64,000 nt of DNA. Origin: JALORV01 sp963766365 (GTDB taxonomy: Bacteria > Pseudomonadota > Gammaproteobacteria > Burkholderiales > Burkholderiaceae_F). A program made the position numbers and the translations under genes. The stretch spans positions 1 through 64,000 of the forward strand of contig CAVXZK010000014.1 in the NCBI GenBank assembly GCA_963766365.1, written 5' to 3'. Numbering within the stretch: the stretch's first letter is position 1; each line of letters begins with the position of its first letter. The notes beneath the pieces were generated by a model. That model was not told the origin of the DNA. It searched no databases and saw nothing but the letters and a program-made list of their open reading frames with translations. Of this stretch, positions 1 through 8,804 are shown piece after piece.

Positions 1-321
1 CGCAAGATTCTCGACAGCACGCTCACCTACCGCCTGTCGTACAGCCCGCTGACGCGCCAGTACCGCCTGGCGCGCGGCGGGCTGTCACAGCCGTTCGACT
101 CGCTCGACGAAGCCCTCAATCTGCTGAAGAGCGTGCGTCAGTGGAAAGTGGTCGAGCCCGGGGTGTTGTCGGCGCGCGAGGACTACGACGCGCAGGTGCG
201 GATGCGGCTCGACGTCACACAGCTGCCGAAGCCCTTCCAGGTCAACGCGATCACCAGCCGGGAGTGGAACCTCGCGTCGGACTGGCGCGAACTCGCGGTT
301 CCGGCCGAGCTGGCGAAGTAG
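1..321 (+). CDS. DUF4390 family protein, 5' end missing
   Basis: The reading frame is open from base 1 and ends in TAG at 319-321, giving the last 106 residues of a protein whose start lies left of the window. Conserved-looking pieces are TYRLSYSPLTRQYRLARGG and the ending ITSREWNLASDW followed by a short polar tail. These fit DUF4390, a small exported protein of unknown function found next to ntrY in betaproteobacteria. The position directly before the NtrY-type kinase supports the assignment. Its role is unknown; co-occurrence suggests a link to the NtrYX system, which is inference. Confidence 0.8.
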   Translation, partial: RKILDSTLTYRLSYSPLTRQYRLARGGLSQPFDSLDEALNLLKSVRQWKVVEPGVLSAREDYDAQVRMRLDVTQLPKPFQVNAITSREWNLASDWRELAVPAELAK

Positions 322-414
322 GCGATGCTGCGACTCGTCTCCCGGGCGGGCAGCACCTTCCTTCAGTGCTGCGGGCGCGCGGCGGTTGCGGTTTCCGCGC
401 GGGTGACCTGAGCC

Positions 415-2760
415 ATGTCACGCGTGCTGCGCTATGGGCTGCTGATCGCCATTTCGCTGTCGGGCGTGCTGCTCTTCATCCTCGCGTCCGCGAGCGGCAA
501 CACGGCATTCTTCGAGCGCAACTATCCGATCCTGCTGGCGGTCAACGGCATCATCGCCGCGGCGCTGGCGGTGCTGGTGCTGCTGCTGGTACGGCGGCTC
601 ATCAAGCGGCTGCGGCTGAAACGCTTCGGAGCACGGCTGACGACGCGCTTTGCCGTGGCGTTTGCGCTGATGGGCGTGTTGCCGGGCGTGCTGATCTACG
701 TGGTGTCGACGCAGTTCCTCTCGCGCTCGATCGAATCCTGGTTCGATGTGCGGGTCGACCGCGCGCTGGACTCGGGCCTCACGCTGGGCCGAGCCGCCCT
801 CGACAACCTGAAGAACGACGTGGCCAACAAGGCCCGCGCGTGGGCGCTCGAGTTGGCCGACCTGCCCGAGGGAGCACAACTGTCGCAGCTCAACCGACTG
901 CGCGAGCAAGGTGGCATCGATGAAGCGCTGCTGCTGACCGGGAACGGCCAGTTGATCGGGGCCTCGGGAGCCCAGGTCTCGGAACTGGTTCCCGAGACGC
1001 CGAACCCGGGCGAGTTGCGGCAAGCGCGGACACAGCGCCTCTTTGCCGTCATCGAGGGCGAGGCCGGCGCGGCCGAAGCCCGCCAGGGCCTGCGGGCCCG
1101 CGTCATCGTGCCGATACCGGCACCGACAACCGGCGTCATCGGCGGCCCGCTGCTGCCGATGGAGCCCTCGGCCGGGCGCCCGCGCGATTCGTTGGGACGG
1201 CTGACGTTCCCGCCACTGGCGACGGGCGTCTCTCCGGCGACCGATACGCGTTACCTGCAGCTGATACAACCGGTGCCGCAGTCAATCGCGGCGAACGCCG
1301 AGGCGCTGCAAAACGGCTACCGTGAATACCAGGAGCTGTCGCTGTCACGCAGTGGTCTCAAGACCATTTACGGTTTGACGCTCACGCTGACCTTGCTGCT
1401 CGCCATTTTTGCCGCGATCGCCGGCAGCGTGCTGCTCGCCAGTTCGATGACCGCGCCGCTGCTGCAGCTTGCCGAGGGGACTAAGGCCGTCGCCGAGGGC
1501 AATTTCCGGCCGGTGCGTGAATACCCCGGCAGTGATGAACTGAATCTGCTGACGCAGTCGTTTAACGCGATGACGCGTCAGTTGACCGAGGCGCGCGACG
1601 CCGTCGAGATGAAACAGCGCGAAGTCGAGAACGCGAGGACGTATCTGGAGCGCGTGCTGGCCAACCTGTCCGCGGGCGTCGTCGTTCTGGACCGCGAGTT
1701 TCGGCTCGTCACCGCGAACTTCGGTGCTTCGCGCATTCTTGGCCGCACGCTGAACGAACATATCGGTCGCCCGTTCAGCGAGCTCGATGGTGCACTGGCC
1801 GCCGGGTTCGAAACCGGTTTCGCCGAGCAAGCGCTGGCCGCCACCCCGAAGGACTCGTGGCAGCAGCAGATCGAGGTTAAGCGGGCCGGCGCCTCGCCGA
1901 TGGCGGAGTCGCTGATGCTGCTGGCGCGCGGCTCGCGGCTCCCGCTCGAGGATGGTCTCGGTTACGTCGTCGTCTTCGACGACATCACGCAAGTGATCTC
2001 AGCGCAGCGCGCGGTAGCCTGGGGCGAAGTGGCGCGACGGCTGGCGCACGAGATCAAGAACCCGCTGACGCCGATCCAGCTGGCGGCCGAACGGCTGCAG
2101 ATGAAACTGGTCGACAAGCTGCCGAGCGGCGAGGCCGACTTGCTGAAGCGCGGCACCTCGACGATCGTCAATCAGGTGGCGGCGATGAAACGCATGGTCG
2201 ATGATTTCCGCGACTATGCGCGGGTTCCGCCCGCGCGCCTGGTGCCGCTTGACCTGAACGCGCTGATCGAGGAGGTGGTGACGCTGTACCGGACGGCCGG
2301 CGCGCCCGTCACACTGTCCCTGACGCAGAGCCTGCCGCTGATCGAAGGTGATGCAACGCAGCTGCGGCAGGTTATCCACAACCTCATCGGCAACGCGCAG
2401 GAGGCGCTGGCGGGGCAGTCCGATGCGGGGATCACCGTGCGCACCGCACTGGCGGAGATTGCGGAGAGCAGCGGTATTGTCCGCGGCGTGCGCTTCGCCG
2501 TGGAGGACAACGGGCCGGGCTTCGCGGCGAATATACTGCGTCGTGCATTCGAGCCTTATGTCACCACCAAGCCGAGCGGTACCGGGCTCGGGCTGGCCAT
2601 GGTCAAGAAAGTCGTCGACGAACACGGAGCCCACATTGAAGCCGTCAACCGCAGTGGCGGACCCGGCGTCGGCCAGGCTGGCGGCGCCGCCGTCACGATC
2701 GTCTTCCTGCGCCTGGCCGAGGCCGAGTCAATCGGCCATTCGCCACGCCGTGCGGCTTGA
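415..2760 (+). CDS. ntrY: NtrY-type membrane sensor histidine kinase
   Basis: A 781-residue sensor kinase. Two N-terminal membrane segments (about residues 8-28 and 37-62) and a third near 75-100 precede a large extracytoplasmic region. Another membrane segment near 320-345 leads into a HAMP linker and a PAS domain (about 415-530, starting LERVLANLSAGVVVLD). The H-box LAHEIKNPLTPIQL places the phospho-accepting His at residue 545, followed by N, G1 (DNGPGF) and G2 (GTGLGLAM) ATP-binding boxes. The architecture matches NtrY, which phosphorylates NtrX and is linked to nitrogen and redox responses. It starts 93 bases after DUF4390 and precedes the matching regulator, so one operon is likely. Confidence 0.93.
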   Translation: MSRVLRYGLLIAISLSGVLLFILASASGNTAFFERNYPILLAVNGIIAAALAVLVLLLVRRLIKRLRLKRFGARLTTRFAVAFALMGVLPGVLIYVVSTQFLSRSIESWFDVRVDRALDSGLTLGRAALDNLKNDVANKARAWALELADLPEGAQLSQLNRLREQGGIDEALLLTGNGQLIGASGAQVSELVPETPNPGELRQARTQRLFAVIEGEAGAAEARQGLRARVIVPIPAPTTGVIGGPLLPMEPSAGRPRDSLGRLTFPPLATGVSPATDTRYLQLIQPVPQSIAANAEALQNGYREYQELSLSRSGLKTIYGLTLTLTLLLAIFAAIAGSVLLASSMTAPLLQLAEGTKAVAEGNFRPVREYPGSDELNLLTQSFNAMTRQLTEARDAVEMKQREVENARTYLERVLANLSAGVVVLDREFRLVTANFGASRILGRTLNEHIGRPFSELDGALAAGFETGFAEQALAATPKDSWQQQIEVKRAGASPMAESLMLLARGSRLPLEDGLGYVVVFDDITQVISAQRAVAWGEVARRLAHEIKNPLTPIQLAAERLQMKLVDKLPSGEADLLKRGTSTIVNQVAAMKRMVDDFRDYARVPPARLVPLDLNALIEEVVTLYRTAGAPVTLSLTQSLPLIEGDATQLRQVIHNLIGNAQEALAGQSDAGITVRTALAEIAESSGIVRGVRFAVEDNGPGFAANILRRAFEPYVTTKPSGTGLGLAMVKKVVDEHGAHIEAVNRSGGPGVGQAGGAAVTIVFLRLAEAESIGHSPRRAA

Positions 2761-2870
2761 ACACCGCGCGACGCGGCTGACTTCAATGAGTCCGATGTCC
2801 TTGCTATCCCGACCGATGCGACTGCCGGTCCCGTGCTTGCCGCCCCCGACTGCGGGAATGATCTGACCGC

Positions 2871-3653
2871 ATGGCCAGCATCCTTGTCGTCGACGACGAA
2901 GTCGGCATTCGCGAACTCCTGTCCGAGATCCTAGGCGACGAGGGGCACTCGGTGCTCATGGCCGAGAACGCGGCACGGGCGCGCGATCTGCGTGCACGCG
3001 AGCAGATCGATCTCGTGCTGCTCGACATCTGGATGCCGGATACCGACGGCGTCACGCTGCTGAAGGAGTGGGCCTCAAACGGCCAGCTGACGATGCCGGT
3101 CATCATGATGTCCGGCCATGCAACGATCGACACGGCGGTCGAGGCGACACGCTATGGCGCGCTCGAGTTTCTCGAGAAACCGATCGCGATGGCGCGACTG
3201 CTGTCTGCGGTGCGTTCCGGGCTGGAACGCGGGCGCCTGATGCGCAACCTGCGGTCCGCTGCAGCGTCAAGTCCGGCCGCGGTGCCCGTTGCCGACACGC
3301 CGGTAACCGCAGCGGCCGAATCGGCGGCACCCGTCAGTGAACCCGTCGGCGTGCACAACGGCGTGCCGCTCGATCAGCCGTTGCGCGATGCCCGCGATCA
3401 GTTCGAACGCGTCTACTTCGAGTTCCACCTGGCGCGTGAGAACTACAGCATGACCCGCGTGGCTGACCGCGCCGGCCTCGAACGCACGCACCTGTATCGC
3501 AAGCTGAAGCAACTCGGTATCGAACTCGCCCGCGGCGCGCGGCGCGACCGTGCCCCCGAGGAGATTCCCGCCGCTGCGGCACCTGCGGCGACGAGCCCGC
3601 TTTCTTCGCGGCAGCCGCCGCTCTACGTCCAGCGCGACGACTACGACGACTGA
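2871..3653 (+). CDS. ntrX: NtrX-like response regulator lacking the AAA+ domain
   Basis: A 260-residue regulator. An N-terminal receiver domain (about 1-120) has the acidic pair DD at 8-9, phospho-acceptor Asp52 in LVLLDIWMPD, and Lys in LEKPIA. An alanine/proline-rich linker follows, then a Fis-type helix-turn-helix (about 165-222) ending HLYRKLKQLGIEL. Full NtrX proteins carry a sigma-54-interacting AAA+ ATPase between these parts; here it is absent (no GAFTGA or Walker motifs), so the protein should bind DNA but not activate sigma-54 RNA polymerase directly. Short NtrX-like proteins of this layout are known beside ntrY in betaproteobacteria. It lies 110 bases after ntrY. Confidence 0.88.
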   Translation: MASILVVDDEVGIRELLSEILGDEGHSVLMAENAARARDLRAREQIDLVLLDIWMPDTDGVTLLKEWASNGQLTMPVIMMSGHATIDTAVEATRYGALEFLEKPIAMARLLSAVRSGLERGRLMRNLRSAAASSPAAVPVADTPVTAAAESAAPVSEPVGVHNGVPLDQPLRDARDQFERVYFEFHLARENYSMTRVADRAGLERTHLYRKLKQLGIELARGARRDRAPEEIPAAAAPAATSPLSSRQPPLYVQRDDYDD

Positions 3654-3686
3654 GCGGCATCCGGCAAGTCCGGCCGCTCCACCCCC

Positions 3687-5099
3687 ATGAAGATCATCAT
3701 CATCGGCGCCGGACGGGTTGGATCCTCGGTGGCGGAAAGCCTCGTGTCCGAAGCCAACGACATCACAGTCATCGATTCCGACCCCGCGCGCGTGGCGGAC
3801 CTTCAGGACCGCTTCGACCTGCGGGGGCTGGTCGGCAACGCAGCGCTGCCGTCCACGCTCAAGCAGGCCGGCGCCGACGACTCGGACATGCTGATTGCCG
3901 TCACCGCGTCCGATGAAGCGAACCTCGTGGCCTGCAAGATCGCCGCGGATCTGTACAACGTGCCGACGCGCATCGCCCGGGTGCGCAACGTCGAACTGCA
4001 GAAGCACCCGAAGCTGATCGGCGACGAAGGCTTCCGCGCGACGCATGTGATCTTTCCGGAACAGACGGTCACCGATTACCTGCTCAAGCTGATCGAATTC
4101 CCCGAAGCGCTGCAGGTGCTGGAGTTCGCGGATGGTCGCGCCAGCCTGATTGCGGTGCGAGCCTACGCAGGCGGGCCGCTGGTCACCCATCCCGTCAAGG
4201 AACTGCGCCGGCACCTGCCCAACGTGGACGCGCGCATCGTCGCGATGTTCCGCGAGGACGCGAGCGTCCGCGTCGACGGCGACACGCAGATCCAGCCGGG
4301 CGACGAGGTGTTCTTCCTGGCCGCATCGCAGAACATCCGCATGGTGATGAGCGAGCTGCGGCGCATGGACAAGCCGGTGCGCCGCGTGATGCTGGCCGGC
4401 GGCGGCAACATCGGGCTGCGCGTGGCGCGCTCGCTCGACACAGGCGAAGGCCTGGACACGCCGTACAAGTTCATCGTCAAGATCATCGAGTCGAACAAAC
4501 GCCGCGCGGAGGCACTTGCGCAGCAACTCTCCGCCGACGTGCTGGTTCTCAATGGCGACGCGACCGACGAGGACCTGCTGCAGCAGGAGGGCGTGCACGA
4601 AACCGACCTCTTCATCGCCCTGACGAACGATGACGAGAACAACATTATGAGTTCGCTGCTGGCCAAGCGCATGGGCGCGCGCCGCGTCATTGCACTCATC
4701 AACCGCAAGAGCTACGGCGATCTGATGCAGGGCGGGCAGATCGACATTGCCATCTCGCCGTCCTATGCGACGCTCTCGGCCCTGCTGCGGTTCGTTCGTC
4801 GCGGTGACGTCGTGGCCGCGCACAGCCTGCGCCGGGGCGCTGCCGAAGCGCTGGAGATCATCGCTCACGGCGACGCCAGGACCTCGCGCGTCATCGGCAG
4901 GCAGGTCGAACAGATCGAACTGCCGCGCGGTGTGACGCTCGGCGCCGTTGTGCGCGGCACCGGTGCGATGACGCAGGTGATGATGGCGCACCACGACACG
5001 GTCATCCAGGAGGAAGACCACCTGATCGTCTTCGTCGAGAACAAGCGTCTGATCCAGCGCGTGGAGCGCCTGTTTACGGTCAGCGCCGGATTCTTCTGA
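3687..5099 (+). CDS. trkA: Trk potassium uptake regulatory protein TrkA
   Basis: A 470-residue cytoplasmic, peripheral membrane protein with two tandem NAD-binding RCK halves. The first Rossmann loop is GAGRVGSSVAE at residues 7-17 and the second is GGGNIGLRVA near 239-248, each followed by a TrkA-C domain. TrkA binds nucleotide and gates the TrkH potassium channel. It follows ntrX by only 33 bases, the arrangement usual in betaproteobacteria. Its normal partner trkH is not next to it: an opposite-strand block of about 5 kb lies between. Length and motifs are complete, so it should be functional. Confidence 0.95.
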   Translation: MKIIIIGAGRVGSSVAESLVSEANDITVIDSDPARVADLQDRFDLRGLVGNAALPSTLKQAGADDSDMLIAVTASDEANLVACKIAADLYNVPTRIARVRNVELQKHPKLIGDEGFRATHVIFPEQTVTDYLLKLIEFPEALQVLEFADGRASLIAVRAYAGGPLVTHPVKELRRHLPNVDARIVAMFREDASVRVDGDTQIQPGDEVFFLAASQNIRMVMSELRRMDKPVRRVMLAGGGNIGLRVARSLDTGEGLDTPYKFIVKIIESNKRRAEALAQQLSADVLVLNGDATDEDLLQQEGVHETDLFIALTNDDENNIMSSLLAKRMGARRVIALINRKSYGDLMQGGQIDIAISPSYATLSALLRFVRRGDVVAAHSLRRGAAEALEIIAHGDARTSRVIGRQVEQIELPRGVTLGAVVRGTGAMTQVMMAHHDTVIQEEDHLIVFVENKRLIQRVERLFTVSAGFF

Positions 5100-5169
5100 C
5101 GCCGCCCTTCACACAGGGCGTTTCGCCTGGTTGTGCGGGCCGAAGTCTCAGGGGACCCACTGCAGGGAC

Positions 5170-5183
5170 CCTGGGGCCCCAGG
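5170..5183. repeat. 14-bp perfect palindrome after trkA
   Basis: CCTGGGGCCCCAGG is its own reverse complement. It lies in the 144-base gap between the convergent trkA and small membrane protein genes. There is no loop and no T-run, so it is not a typical terminator. It sits near one edge of the block that separates trkA from trkH. Confidence 0.5.
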
Positions 5184-5243
5184 ATCCGGCGGGGCCCGGG
5201 CTCGAATACTGTGGGACTCTTGCCTCGGTGTGTCGTGGGCCGA

Positions 5244-5399
5244 CTACTTCGTCGTGAAGAAATCGTAGGTCGCAAGAGCCAAGCCGCCCAGCAGGATGAT
5301 GCTGATGTCCAGCTGGGGGAGCTTGTGAACGAATGGCGCGAAGAACGCCACCAACAGCATTAGGCCGATCAGTCTCGCAAAGTTCTCGAACGCTTTCAT
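5244..5399 (-). CDS. Small single-span membrane protein
   Basis: A 51-residue protein starting MKAFENFARLIGLMLL and ending YDFFTTK. A hydrophobic stretch covers about residues 9-22 and a second weaker one about 31-45. Its ATG overlaps the stop codon of the upstream amidase-like gene (ATGA at 5399-5396), which implies translational coupling and argues that it is a real gene. A longer in-frame reading upstream is only the shadow of the amidase gene. No family is recognised. It may be an accessory of the TRAP/amidase block, which is inference from position only. Confidence 0.6.
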   Translation of the reverse strand: MKAFENFARLIGLMLLVAFFAPFVHKLPQLDISIILLGGLALATYDFFTTK

Positions 5400-6751
5400 G
5401 AACGTCCCCGGTGGATGAATTCGTTGACGAGCCAGCGAATCGCCCTTAGGAAGCGCCCGTCGTCGTGCTGTGAGCCGGCCGCCTGGACGCCCAGTGGCAA
5501 TCCGCCAGACAGGGAAAGAAGGGGCATCGAAAGGGCCGGCAGGCCGGCAAAATTCCATACCATAGGCATGACCGGACTGCCCGTCGACCCGAGTCCTCCG
5601 GGCGCTCCGCCGATTGCTGCCGGCGAGAGGATCGCGTCGTAATGCTCGAAGTACTCATCGAAGGCGCAGGCTACATGGGGCATCCGGTCGCGTGCGGTGA
5701 GATAGTCGAGTGCCGGCGTCCTCATGCCCTGCTCGACTCGCGCCAGCAAAGCATCGCTCAGCTGCCCCCGATGGTTGCAGTATTCGCGCTGCAGCGAGAA
5801 CGCCAGCTCGGCCTCGTGGATGCGTTGATGCCACTCGACGGCCTGCTCCACCACCGCCGGCAGCTCTGCCACGACCACAACTCCCTGCATCAGCTCCAGG
5901 AACGCTTCGTACGCCTCGCGCGCCTCTGCGTCGATCGTGTCCCACCACGGCGTGCGCACGAAACAGAACTTCGGATCAATCGGAGGCGCGGCATGGCAGA
6001 TAGACAACAACTGGCGGGGCGGCAACCCCAGCGTAGCGCGGTCCTGGCCGTCGTCGCCTGCGATCAGGTCCGCGATCAGCGCCAGATCTTCGACGCAGCG
6101 CGCGAACAGCCCGATCCGATCAAGCGACGGGCAGGGCTGGAAGACGCCAGTACGGGGCACCAGGCCCATCGACGGCGTGTAGCCGTAGACGCCGCAGAAT
6201 GAAGCCGCCTGGATCACCGAACCGTCTGACTGCGAGGCAAGCGCGAACGGCGCGACGCCGGCCGCCACCGCTGCTGCGGCTCCGCCTGACGCGGCCCCTG
6301 GGGTGAGCCCAGGATCGTGGGGGTTGCGCGCCCGGCCGGGCCGGCATCCGGCGAACTCGGAAGTTTCCGCCTTCCCGAAGATCACCGCACCCGCGTTGCG
6401 GATCCGTCGCACGACAGTCGCGTCGCTCACCGCGTAGCGACCCTCGTGGACGGGGCTGCCAAAGGTCGTCGGAAAGTCGATCGTGTCGATGACGTCCTCA
6501 ACCGCGACCGGCACTCCGTAGAGGAGCCCGAGCGGCTCAGCGCTCGCTCGCTCGCCTTTCCTGTGCTCGGCCTGCAGCCGGATGACGCGATCGTCCAGGC
6601 TCGAGAACGCTTGAACGCGCTCCTGTACGCCCTGGGCATATGCCAGCTGCTGGTCGAAAAACGACTGCACGTCCGCCTGCCCCGAGGCCAGGTACTGTCG
6701 ATACTCGGCCGCCGTGAACTCCTGGATGGTCCTTTCCGGCATTCCTCTCAC
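5396..6751 (-). CDS. Amidase-signature family protein with altered catalytic residues
   Basis: A 451-residue amidase-signature protein. The start is taken as GTG 6751, overlapping the dctM stop (GTGA); ATG 6742 is an alternative. The family uses a Lys-cisSer-Ser triad. The usual VPVAVKD reads VPVAVED here, so the Lys is Glu85. The usual PGGSSGG reads PGAASGG, so the cis-Ser is Ala154. The nucleophile Ser178 (SDGSV) and the following FCGVYGYTPS core are kept. Normal hydrolysis is therefore doubtful. The N-terminal 70 residues and the C-terminal half have the family's usual length. It is the penultimate gene of the TRAP block, so it may once have acted on an imported amide. Confidence 0.8.
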   Translation of the reverse strand: MRGMPERTIQEFTAAEYRQYLASGQADVQSFFDQQLAYAQGVQERVQAFSSLDDRVIRLQAEHRKGERASAEPLGLLYGVPVAVEDVIDTIDFPTTFGSPVHEGRYAVSDATVVRRIRNAGAVIFGKAETSEFAGCRPGRARNPHDPGLTPGAASGGAAAAVAAGVAPFALASQSDGSVIQAASFCGVYGYTPSMGLVPRTGVFQPCPSLDRIGLFARCVEDLALIADLIAGDDGQDRATLGLPPRQLLSICHAAPPIDPKFCFVRTPWWDTIDAEAREAYEAFLELMQGVVVVAELPAVVEQAVEWHQRIHEAELAFSLQREYCNHRGQLSDALLARVEQGMRTPALDYLTARDRMPHVACAFDEYFEHYDAILSPAAIGGAPGGLGSTGSPVMPMVWNFAGLPALSMPLLSLSGGLPLGVQAAGSQHDDGRFLRAIRWLVNEFIHRGRS

Positions 6752-8158
6752 TTCGTCTTGAAGAAGTCGGGATTGACCACCGAATCGTCATTGGGGTCGA
6801 TAGGAGCCGCGGCGTCCTGGTTGAAGAACAGATCGGGCAGGTAAGTCACAAGCGTCGGATAGATGTAGGTCAGCGCCAGCGTCAGGAGCACCATCGCGAC
6901 GAACGGGAAACATCCACGGAAGATGGTCCAGAGTTCCAGGCTCTTGGGAGCCACTCCCTTGAGGTAGTAGGCGGACATCGCCATCGGCGGCGTCAGGAAC
7001 GAGGTCTGCAGGTTGATCGCGATCAGGATGCCGAACAGGATCGGATCGACGCCGAACGCCGGCAGCAGCGGCAGGAAGATCGGCACGAAGATGATGATGA
7101 TCTCGCTCCACTCCAGCGGCCAGCCGAGGATGAAGATGATCAGCTGCGCGACGATGAGGAACTGCACGGTCGTCAGGTTCATCCCGAGCATCACGTCCTT
7201 CACCAGATGCTCGCCGCCGAGGTAGGAGAAGACCGAGGCGAAGGTCGCCGAGCCGACGAACAGGAAGCACACCATCGCCGAGGTGCGGGCGGTCAGGTAG
7301 ACGGACTCGCGCAGCCGGTCCCAGCTGAAGGCGCGGTACACGACCGCCAGGATGATGCCGCCCAGGGCGCCCATGGCGGCCGCCTCGCTCGGCGTCGCCA
7401 GGCCGAACAGGATCGAGCCCAGCACCGCGAGGATCAGGGCCGCCAGCGGCAAGAAGGCCTTGCGCGACGAGCGCCAGGCTCTGGATCACCGTGTACGACC
7501 CAAGGTCCTTCGGCTTGGGGCACAGCGATGGGTTGATCACGGCGCGCGCGATTACGTAGACGAGGTACATGCCCGCGAGCAGGAAGCCCGGGACGATGGC
7601 CGCCGCGTACATCTTCACGACCGAAACGCTCGCGGTGGCGGCGTAGACGATCAGCAGGATGGAAGGCGGGATCAGGATGCCGAGCGTGCCGCCTGCGGTG
7701 ATGACCCCGCTCGAGAGCTTGTGATCGTAGCCGGCCTTGAGCATTGACGGCAGTGCGATCAGACCCATCAGCGTCACCACCGCGCCGACGATACCGGTCG
7801 CGGTGGCGAAAAGCGCGCAGGTCACAAGCGCGGCAACGGCCATCGACCCGGGCAGGAAGCGCAGTCCGATCTGCAGGCTGTGGAACAGCCGGTCGAGGAT
7901 GTTCGCGCGCTCGATGATGTAGCCCATGAACAGGAACAGCGGGATCGAGATCAGCACGTCGTTGTTCATCACGCTGAACGTGTTCTGCGTGAAGAGGTAG
8001 AAGATTCGGTTGTCCCAGAAGTCCTGGCCCGGCGTGTAGTAGGCGTAGTAGCCGAAGCCGATGCCCATCGCCATCAGCGTGAAGGCGATCGGGAAGCCCA
8101 GGAAGATGACGAAGATGAACAGGCCCAGCATCAGCAGGGCGATGACGGGATCGCTCAC
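6748..8158 (-). pseudogene. dctM: TRAP transporter large permease DctM, frameshifted
   Basis: A multi-span DctM-type permease begins at GTG 8158 (SDPVIALLMLGLFIFVIFLG) and contains GTLGILIPPSILLIVYA. At about 7461-7468 the frame changes: upstream it reads SYTVIQSLALVA, and one base over it continues KAFLPLAALILAVLGS to the stop at 6748, including FGLATPSEAAAMGA and the C-terminal LTPPMAMSAYYLKG. One extra base restores a protein of about 469 residues, normal for the family. The change in third-position GC across the site supports a real +1 shift or an assembly error. Unless corrected, the permease is broken in two. It overlaps the end of dctQ and the start of the amidase gene. Confidence 0.8.
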
Positions 8159-8732
8159 CGGGCCACCTCCGCGTCGTGCTGCTCCTTCAGGACGACCTTC
8201 GAGCTCCTCGACATCTCCGGACCTTGGAGGCCATTTGCCGGTCCGAATGCAGACTACACACCGCATCACTTCGGCGATGCCGGCGATCAGCAGCGTCAGG
8301 CCGGCGACGAAGATCAGCAGCTTGAGCGGCCAAACCGGCACGCCCGCCGGGCTGTTGACGCTGGACTCGAGGATGCGGGTCGCCTCGAATGAGTAGCGAG
8401 CACCCGTGAAGACCATCGCGAAGATCGCCGGAAAGTAGAAGATGAAGTACAGGACCAGGTCGACCCTTGGCCTGGGTCCGGGGTTTCCATTTTCGGTAGA
8501 TGAAGTCCCCCCTGACATGCGATCCCCGCGACAGGGCATAGGCGCCCGACATGATGAACAGAGCGCCGTACAGCATGTAGCTCATGTCGAACGCCCACAC
8601 GGTGGGTCGATTGAGCACATAGCGCATGAAGACCTCGTAGCACGTGCTCGCCGTCAGGACCAGCACGCACCACGAAAAGGCGTGCCCGACCGCTTTGCTG
8701 AACATGTCAATCAGCCTAATCCAGGTTTCCAT
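8155..8732 (-). pseudogene. dctQ: TRAP transporter small permease DctQ, two frameshifts
   Basis: The protein starts METWIRLIDMFSKAVGHAF at ATG 8732 and runs through CYEVFMRYVLNRPTVWAFD to YRKWKPRTQAK. One extra base in the run at 8464-8466 shifts it to VDLVLYFIFYFPAIFAMVF. A second extra base near 8197-8199 shifts it again to VVLKEQHDAEVAR and a TGA at 8155-8157, which overlaps the dctM GTG start. Past the second site the uncorrected frame has almost no GC-ending codons, whereas the shifted frame ends in G or C at every codon. This argues against a natural DctQM fusion. The corrected length is about 191 residues, normal for DctQ. Confidence 0.78.
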
Positions 8733-8751
8733 TGCTTCTAGCCCGTGTGTC

Positions 8752-8786
8752 AAAAAAAAGCTGCCGAGATGAGGGTCTCGGCAGCT
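8752..8786 (-). terminator. Rho-independent terminator between dctP and dctQ
   Basis: On the minus strand an 11-bp perfect stem (AGCTGCCGAGA / TCTCGGCAGCT, arms 8776-8786 and 8759-8769) with a 6-base loop is followed by eight T. It sits 19 bases after the dctP stop and before dctQ. It should end or attenuate transcription so that the binding protein is made in excess over the permease. Confidence 0.9.
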
Positions 8787-8804
8787 CTACCGACTGAAGC
8801 CCCC

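Noticed and set aside
3267..5021. 584-codon open frame antisense to trkA
   Set aside because: It mirrors trkA in a GC-rich genome, has no recognisable domain and is full of Arg/His/Val runs typical of shadow frames.
6788..8539. Natural DctQM fusion protein
   Set aside because: The joining segment has almost no GC-ending codons, while one frame over it is fully GC-ending and stops exactly at the dctM start; frameshifts explain this better.
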